From Treponema sp. (GTDB lineage: Bacteria > Spirochaetota > Spirochaetia > Treponematales > Breznakiellaceae), in NCBI GenBank assembly GCA_031263435.1, contig JAISFT010000105.1, positions 1 through 9,720 on the forward strand: a DNA stretch of 9,720 bases. The letters are read 5' to 3'. Below, in pieces: positions 7,082 to 9,720 of this stretch. The translations under genes and the position numbers were made by a program. The notes beneath the pieces were generated by a model. The model did not search any database and was not told where the DNA came from. It worked only from the letters and a program-made list of their open reading frames with translations. The first letter of the stretch is position 1, and each line of letters begins with the position of its first letter.

Positions 7082-7858
7082 TTAGCTTCCTCCCCCAAGG
7101 ACTTCAATTTCGGCTCCCCGGAGGGGCCGGGAGAGCCCCTCCCCCAGATCTGCCAACAGGACCGGACCAATGCGGATCCGGTGGATCCGCCGGGGATGGA
7201 GGTGGAAATTGGAAAACACCCGCCGGATTTCCCGGTTTTTCCCCTCCACCAGACATATTTTCAGGGTCCCGCGCCCCAATCTCTCAATTTTCCGGGCCCG
7301 GTACTGTTCCCCGTCGATAACCAAACCCCGGGCAAAGGCCTCTACAACCTGGTCCGGTACGGAACCCGCGGCTTCCACCAGGTATTCTTTTTCAATCCCC
7401 GATGAAGGATGGGTTACCCTGGCGGCAAAATCCCCATCGTTGGTGAAGAGGATAAGGCCGGAAGAAAGAAAATCCAGGCGCCCCACATTGTAAAGCCGTT
7501 CCCGAATGTCCCGGGGCAGCAATTCCCGGGCCAGGGGGCGGCCCTGGGGATCGGAAGAACTGCAAATATAGCCAGCCGGCTTATGAAGGGCAAGGTACCA
7601 CAACTGCGTTTCCGGCCTGACCGGACGACCGTCCAGGAGGACCTCATCGCCGGCCCGGACCTTTTCCCCCGGAACCGTAACCACCTTGCCGTTTATCTGT
7701 ACCCGGCCCTCGGCAATCATCTTTTCCGCCCCCCGCCGGGAGGCCAGACCCGCATGGGCCAGGTAGACCTGGAGCCTTAACCGGGGATCCTGCGGATCGT
7801 CGGGCCGGGAAGTTTCATTCGTCCCCTTGAAGATCAAACCGATCGGCCTCCCGCTCAT
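7082..7858 (-). CDS. rluB: 23S rRNA pseudouridine synthase, RluB/RsuA family
   Basis: An S4 RNA-binding domain (about 27-75: LRLQVYLAHAGLASRRGAEKMI, GRVQINGK) is followed by the RsuA/RluB catalytic domain. The latter has LHKPAGYICS, the active-site loop NVGRLDFLSSGLILFTNDGD with its catalytic Asp, EKEYLV, and the C-terminal EGKNREIRRVF. RluB converts a uridine near the peptidyl-transferase centre (U2605 in E. coli) to pseudouridine; RsuA-type 16S specificity cannot be excluded from the sequence, but the scpB-rluB-cmk context favours RluB. The start is uncertain. The ATG at 7858 has no Shine-Dalgarno and would overlap scpB by 44 nt. An in-frame TTG at 7837 has GGGAGG about 9 nt upstream and would remove only seven residues before the S4 domain. 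The TAA sits within the cmk ribosome-binding region, so the two genes are probably translationally coupled. Confidence 0.93.
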   Translation of the reverse strand: MSGRPIGLIFKGTNETSRPDDPQDPRLRLQVYLAHAGLASRRGAEKMIAEGRVQINGKVVTVPGEKVRAGDEVLLDGRPVRPETQLWYLALHKPAGYICSSSDPQGRPLARELLPRDIRERLYNVGRLDFLSSGLILFTNDGDFAARVTHPSSGIEKEYLVEAAGSVPDQVVEAFARGLVIDGEQYRARKIERLGRGTLKICLVEGKNREIRRVFSNFHLHPRRIHRIRIGPVLLADLGEGLSRPLRGAEIEVLGGGS

Positions 7859-8354
7859 CCAGTTTGGGGAGATCGGCTATACTGTTCAGCCGGAAAAACC
7901 GCAGGAAATCGGCGGTAGTACCGTATTGAACCGGCTTTCCGGGGACGTCCTTTTTCCCCATTTCCTTGATAAACTGTTTCTCCAGCAAAAGACGGATCAT
8001 CGTATCTGCCTGAACCCCCCGGATATCTTCCACCTCGCTGCGGGTGATGGGCTGGGAATAGGCAATAATCGAAAGGGTCTCCATGGCGGCCCGGGAAAGC
8101 CGGGACTCGTTCCGCTTTCCGTAACGTTCCCGCAGATTCTCCCAGTACTCCCGCTTGGGCGAAAGGCTGATTCCTCCGCCGATATGGGAAAGTTCTATCC
8201 CCGAGGCAGGATGGGTGTACTTTTCCGCCAAATGACCCAGGGCCGCCTCCACCTTTTCCCGGGGAAGACCGGAAATACGGGCCAGGGCCCCCTCGTCCAG
8301 CGCATCGGATTCCAGGTAGAGGATAGCTTCCAACAGGGCCGCTTCCTTATCCAA
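7815..8354 (-). CDS. scpB: Segregation and condensation protein B, 179 aa
   Basis: ScpB is the winged-helix dimer that binds ScpA in the SMC-ScpAB condensin and acts in chromosome compaction and segregation in the cytoplasm. Family features are the N-terminal LLEAILYLESDALDEGALARISG, the ISLSPKREYWENL segment, and the highly conserved core LSRAAMETLSIIAYSQPITRSEVEDIRGV. The latter is followed by a second winged helix (IRLLLEKQFIKEMGKKDVPGKPVQYGTTADFLRFFRL). The length is normal and both winged-helix domains are complete. The start is TTG at 8354, supported by AGGGAGG directly upstream, and overlaps the last 8 nt of scpA; no better ATG is in frame near the domain start. The 3' end overlaps the start region of rluB. 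Confidence 0.95.
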   Translation of the reverse strand: MDKEAALLEAILYLESDALDEGALARISGLPREKVEAALGHLAEKYTHPASGIELSHIGGGISLSPKREYWENLRERYGKRNESRLSRAAMETLSIIAYSQPITRSEVEDIRGVQADTMIRLLLEKQFIKEMGKKDVPGKPVQYGTTADFLRFFRLNSIADLPKLDEREADRFDLQGDE

Positions 8355-9087
8355 GGGCCCCCTCCCTGATGCGGATCATGATGTCCCCAAACATACGGTT
8401 CTGGAAAATCAGGATCATCCGTGTCTTAACCGTTTCCAGTATGGCAAGGAAGGCGCAGATCTTATCCGTTACCGAACCCTGGCGGACAATAAGTTCCGTA
8501 AAGTAACACTTTCCGTTCTTTTCCAGCCGCTCCATCATAAGGGCAATCTTTTCGTTTACCGTAATTTCTTCGTACAGATCGATGATCCGCTCCCCCGGCA
8601 GCCTGTTTTCCATAAGGGCCGAAAAGGTTTTAAGGAGATCCCAGACATCCAACTGCTCCCAGAGACCCTCGTCATTGAAGGGCAGATCCCGCTGCAGCCG
8701 TTTCCGTTCCATGATCCACTCGACCTCCCGTTCCTTTTCTTCCATGAGGCCGGACAACTTTTTGAATTTCTGGTATTCGATGAGCCGGTCCACCAGTTCC
8801 TGCCGGAGGTCGGTTTCTTCATCGTTCAGATCCCCCTCCGGGGGGAGCAGGGTACGGGATTTGATGCAAAGCAGGGTCGCCGCCATCGCGTGGAATTCGG
8901 TTACATCCTCCAGATCCAGTTCCTCTACAAAGCTGATATACTCCAGGTACTGCTCGGTTATCTGGGCGATGGGAATATCGTAAATATTGACCTCGTTTTT
9001 CTTGATAAGGAAAAGAAGCAAATCGAGGGGGCCTTCAAATTCATCAAGCTTAAAACTGCGGCCCGGAGCTTTGAGGGTGGTTTCCAT
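8347..9087 (-). CDS. scpA: Segregation and condensation protein A (kleisin), 246 aa
   Basis: ScpA is the kleisin subunit that bridges the SMC heads and carries ScpB. The N-terminal signature FKLDEFEGPLDLLLFLIKKNEVNIYDIPI is followed by ITEQYLEYI and the EFHAMAATLLCIKSRTLLPP segment, then a long charged helical middle. A C-terminal winged helix follows (VTDKICAFLAILETVKTRMILIFQ). The frame stays open up to an ATG at 9147, but I choose the ATG at 9087. It leaves 11 residues before the conserved domain start, as is usual for the family, whereas the extension would run across the promoter and a palindrome. Neither ATG has a Shine-Dalgarno. This is the first gene of the operon and a promoter lies immediately upstream, so the mRNA may be nearly leaderless. 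Confidence 0.94.
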   Translation of the reverse strand: METTLKAPGRSFKLDEFEGPLDLLLFLIKKNEVNIYDIPIAQITEQYLEYISFVEELDLEDVTEFHAMAATLLCIKSRTLLPPEGDLNDEETDLRQELVDRLIEYQKFKKLSGLMEEKEREVEWIMERKRLQRDLPFNDEGLWEQLDVWDLLKTFSALMENRLPGERIIDLYEEITVNEKIALMMERLEKNGKCYFTELIVRQGSVTDKICAFLAILETVKTRMILIFQNRMFGDIMIRIREGALG

Positions 9088-9097
9088 GGAGAAGTAT

Positions 9098-9126
9098 AGT
9101 ATACCGTTCTCCGAAGGCCGGGTAAA
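9098..9126 (-). promoter_or_regulatory. Probable sigma-70-type promoter of the scpA operon
   Basis: Read on the minus strand, TTTACC (9121-9126) is followed after 17 nt by TATACT (9098-9103). A second overlapping TATACT lies at 9093-9098. The match is four of six bases for the -35 box and five of six for the -10 box, at ideal spacing. Initiation 6-8 nt downstream falls at about 9090-9092, only a few bases before the scpA ATG; the second box would start at about the ATG itself. Confidence 0.62.
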
Positions 9127-9131
9127 GTGCT

Positions 9132-9146
9132 TGGTGCCTGGCACCA
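9132..9146. repeat. 15-bp palindrome (TGGTGCC-T-GGCACCA)
   Basis: Perfect 7-bp arms are separated by one base. It lies 5 bp upstream of the scpA -35 box on the minus strand, a position that could suit an operator. GTGCC/GGCAC palindromes of this kind also occur as dispersed REP-like elements in bacteria, so a repeat origin is equally possible. Confidence 0.6.
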
Positions 9147-9160
9147 TTTAGAAGGGGGGG

Positions 9161-9193
9161 CCCGCTACCACGGACAATCCGCCCGTAGCCGGG
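9161..9193. repeat. Interrupted hairpin
   Basis: GCTAC (9164-9168) pairs with GTAGC (9185-9189). Inside it CGGA (9171-9174) pairs with TCCG (9178-9181) across a CAA loop. CCC (9161-9163) and GGG (9191-9193) extend the outer stem past one bulged base. Its right foot touches the neighbouring 40-bp palindrome. Confidence 0.5.
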
Positions 9194-9231
9194 TCAAAGA
9201 CGCCTAACAGTTCTGTTAGGCGTCTTTGACC
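9192..9231. repeat. Perfect 40-bp palindrome, terminator-like
   Basis: The 19-bp arms (9192-9210 and 9213-9231) match exactly around a central TT. The arms contain AAAGACGCC and GGCGTCTTT, so the structure looks like a bidirectional terminator with a very short U tract of three on either strand. However, no gene ends here, because the flanking genes point away from each other. Alternatives are a large operator, a repeat or mobile-element relic, or a barrier to antisense transcription. Confidence 0.75.
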
Positions 9232-9270
9232 TTGCCTCCGATCCGGCCCCCCCTCCGGCCCAGCCTCCTC

Positions 9271-9305
9271 ACCCCGCAGCCCGGAGGTCCGCGGGGTTGC
9301 GGGGT
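9271..9305. repeat. GC-rich hairpin with 8-bp stem
   Basis: ACCCCGCA (9271-9278) pairs with TGCGGGGT (9298-9305). An inner CCCG (9280-9283) can pair with CGGG (9292-9295). No T run follows on the plus strand, so it is not a typical intrinsic terminator there. Confidence 0.5.
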
Positions 9306-9375
9306 CTTAGCCTACCCCCCATCTCAATCTCTTTCCCCCTCCCGGACCAAACGCAGTTTATCTGTTCAGAATAGC

Positions 9376-9404
9376 TTGACTATTATACGCTACTCATGTA
9401 TAGT
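9376..9404 (+). promoter_or_regulatory. Strong sigma-70-type promoter for the DUF3782-like gene
   Basis: TTGACT (9376-9381), a 17-nt AT-rich spacer and TATAGT (9399-9404) give five of six matches in each box at ideal spacing. Initiation is expected near 9411, which leaves a leader of about 11 nt with GGAAG at its very 5' end before the ATG at 9422. Confidence 0.75.
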
Positions 9405-9422
9405 GGTTATGGAAGTTAACCA
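9404..9422. promoter_or_regulatory. Inverted repeat over transcription start and ribosome binding site
   Basis: TGGTTA (9404-9409) and TAACCA (9417-9422) flank a 7-nt spacer that contains the predicted +1 and the GGAAG ribosome-binding sequence (9411-9415). The dyad fills the space between the -10 box and the start codon. It could be an operator. A hairpin in a longer read-through transcript would also cover the ribosome binding site. Arms of six bases can arise by chance. Confidence 0.35.
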
Positions 9423-9720
9423 TGATGACGGCAGCAGAGGCCGCTGCGGCGGCCAAGGACCTGACATTCGAGAAAGTCTGGACGATGTTCCAGGAGACTG
9501 ACCGGCAAATTCAGGAACTGTCCCGGGAAGCCGACCGGAGGCAGGTGGAGCTGAACCGCCTGCAGGCGGAAACATCACAGCACATCAAAGAACTGTCAAA
9601 GAATATCGGCGGGGTCAACAATGCCTTCGGCAGATGGGCCGAGGAGATGATCTCCGCAAAACTCTGGGAAAAATTCAATGCCATCGGCTACACCTTTACC
9701 TGCGGCGGCCCTATCCAGTT
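9422..9720 (+). CDS. DUF3782-like protein, probable PD-(D/E)XK nuclease fold (3' end outside window)
   Basis: The frame opens at ATG 9422 (a second ATG follows at once) and stays open for 99 codons to the window end. The N-terminus is a charged helical segment, residues about 15-60, with heptad-like Leu/Ile spacing (ETDRQIQELSREADRRQVELNRLQ), probably a coiled coil. Next comes SKNIGGVNNAFGRWAEEMISAKLWEKFNAIGYTF, which matches the start of the DUF3782 family: an IGG..N..GR.EEM block leading into the predicted nuclease domain. Glu73/Glu74 would sit in the first helix of that fold. The acidic/Lys catalytic motif would lie beyond the window, so activity cannot be judged. The family is abundant, often multicopy, in treponemes and cyanobacteria, and its function is not established. 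GGAAG lies 6 nt before the ATG and a strong promoter lies just upstream. Confidence 0.8.
   Translation, partial: MMTAAEAAAAAKDLTFEKVWTMFQETDRQIQELSREADRRQVELNRLQAETSQHIKELSKNIGGVNNAFGRWAEEMISAKLWEKFNAIGYTFTCGGPIQ

Larger units (their letters stand above)
9088..9421. other. Dyad-rich divergent intergenic region
   Basis: No convincing gene lies in these 334 bases. The region holds the scpA promoter on the left, the promoter of the DUF3782-like gene on the right, and four inverted repeats packed between about 9132 and 9305. From 9232 to 9360 the plus strand is strongly pyrimidine-rich with runs of C. On the minus strand one frame is open for about 52 codons up to TAA at 9148, but it has no ATG and runs through the palindromes, so I do not call it a gene. 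Confidence 0.6.

Noticed and set aside
7081..7170. N-terminal extension of the cmk-rpsA frame to 7170
   Set aside because: The extra 30 residues overlap the rluB C-terminus and match nothing in CMK; the GTG at 7080 has a strong Shine-Dalgarno and directly precedes the kinase fold.
9088..9147. N-terminal extension of scpA to the ATG at 9147
   Set aside because: It would add 20 residues absent from the family, overlaps the promoter and part of a palindrome, and the upstream ATG has no Shine-Dalgarno (C run instead).
9138..9155. TGGCAC near 9139 as a -24 element on the plus strand
   Set aside because: No GC-containing -12 box follows at the required distance; the sequence is half of the 15-bp palindrome.
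9148..9306. Open minus-strand frame of about 52 codons upstream of scpA
   Set aside because: It has no ATG, is preceded by an in-frame TAA, reads straight through the inverted repeats, and its Gly/Pro/Arg-rich translation fits GC-rich non-coding DNA.

Overview
This window most likely comes from a treponeme-type spirochaete (Spirochaetota), possibly a termite-gut lineage. Four things suggest this: a cytidylate kinase fused to ribosomal protein S1, the scpA-scpB-rluB-cmk/rpsA gene order, a Tyr/Ser-rich lipoprotein with a relaxed spirochaetal lipobox, and a DUF3782-like gene. Most genes are moderately GC-rich. The assignment is inferred from protein families only; no rRNA or other marker is present.

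Layout. (1) Bases 1-1430, plus strand: the 3' part of a large radical-SAM protein with a C-terminal DUF2344 domain. (2) Bases 9087 down to 1675, minus strand: one tightly packed run of seven genes in the order scpA, scpB, rluB, cmk-rpsA fusion, sigma-54-dependent activator with a GAF domain, membrane-anchored TPR protein, lipoprotein. Gaps are 1 to 13 nt, or the genes overlap. A possible 71-codon gene (1608-1393) may extend the run and would overlap the tail of the radical-SAM gene. (3) Bases 9088-9421: a gene-free divergent intergenic region with two good sigma-70-type promoters pointing outward and a series of inverted repeats between them, including a perfect 40-bp palindrome. (4) Base 9422 to the window end, plus strand: the start of a DUF3782-like gene that runs off the window.

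How the genes fit together. ScpA and ScpB are the non-SMC subunits of the chromosome condensin. RluB modifies 23S rRNA. CMK makes CDP/dCDP, and S1 delivers mRNA to the 30S subunit. This is the familiar growth and information-processing block of many bacteria. The last three genes form an envelope/regulatory tail on the same strand: an enhancer-binding protein, a YfgM-like TPR membrane protein and a surface lipoprotein. I saw no convincing -24/-12 promoter in the window, so the activator's targets are probably elsewhere.

I found no CRISPR array, tRNA, rRNA, transposase or clear defence system. The points most worth following up are a possible internal translation start that would release free S1 from the fusion, a probable near-leaderless scpA transcript, and the dyad-rich divergent region.
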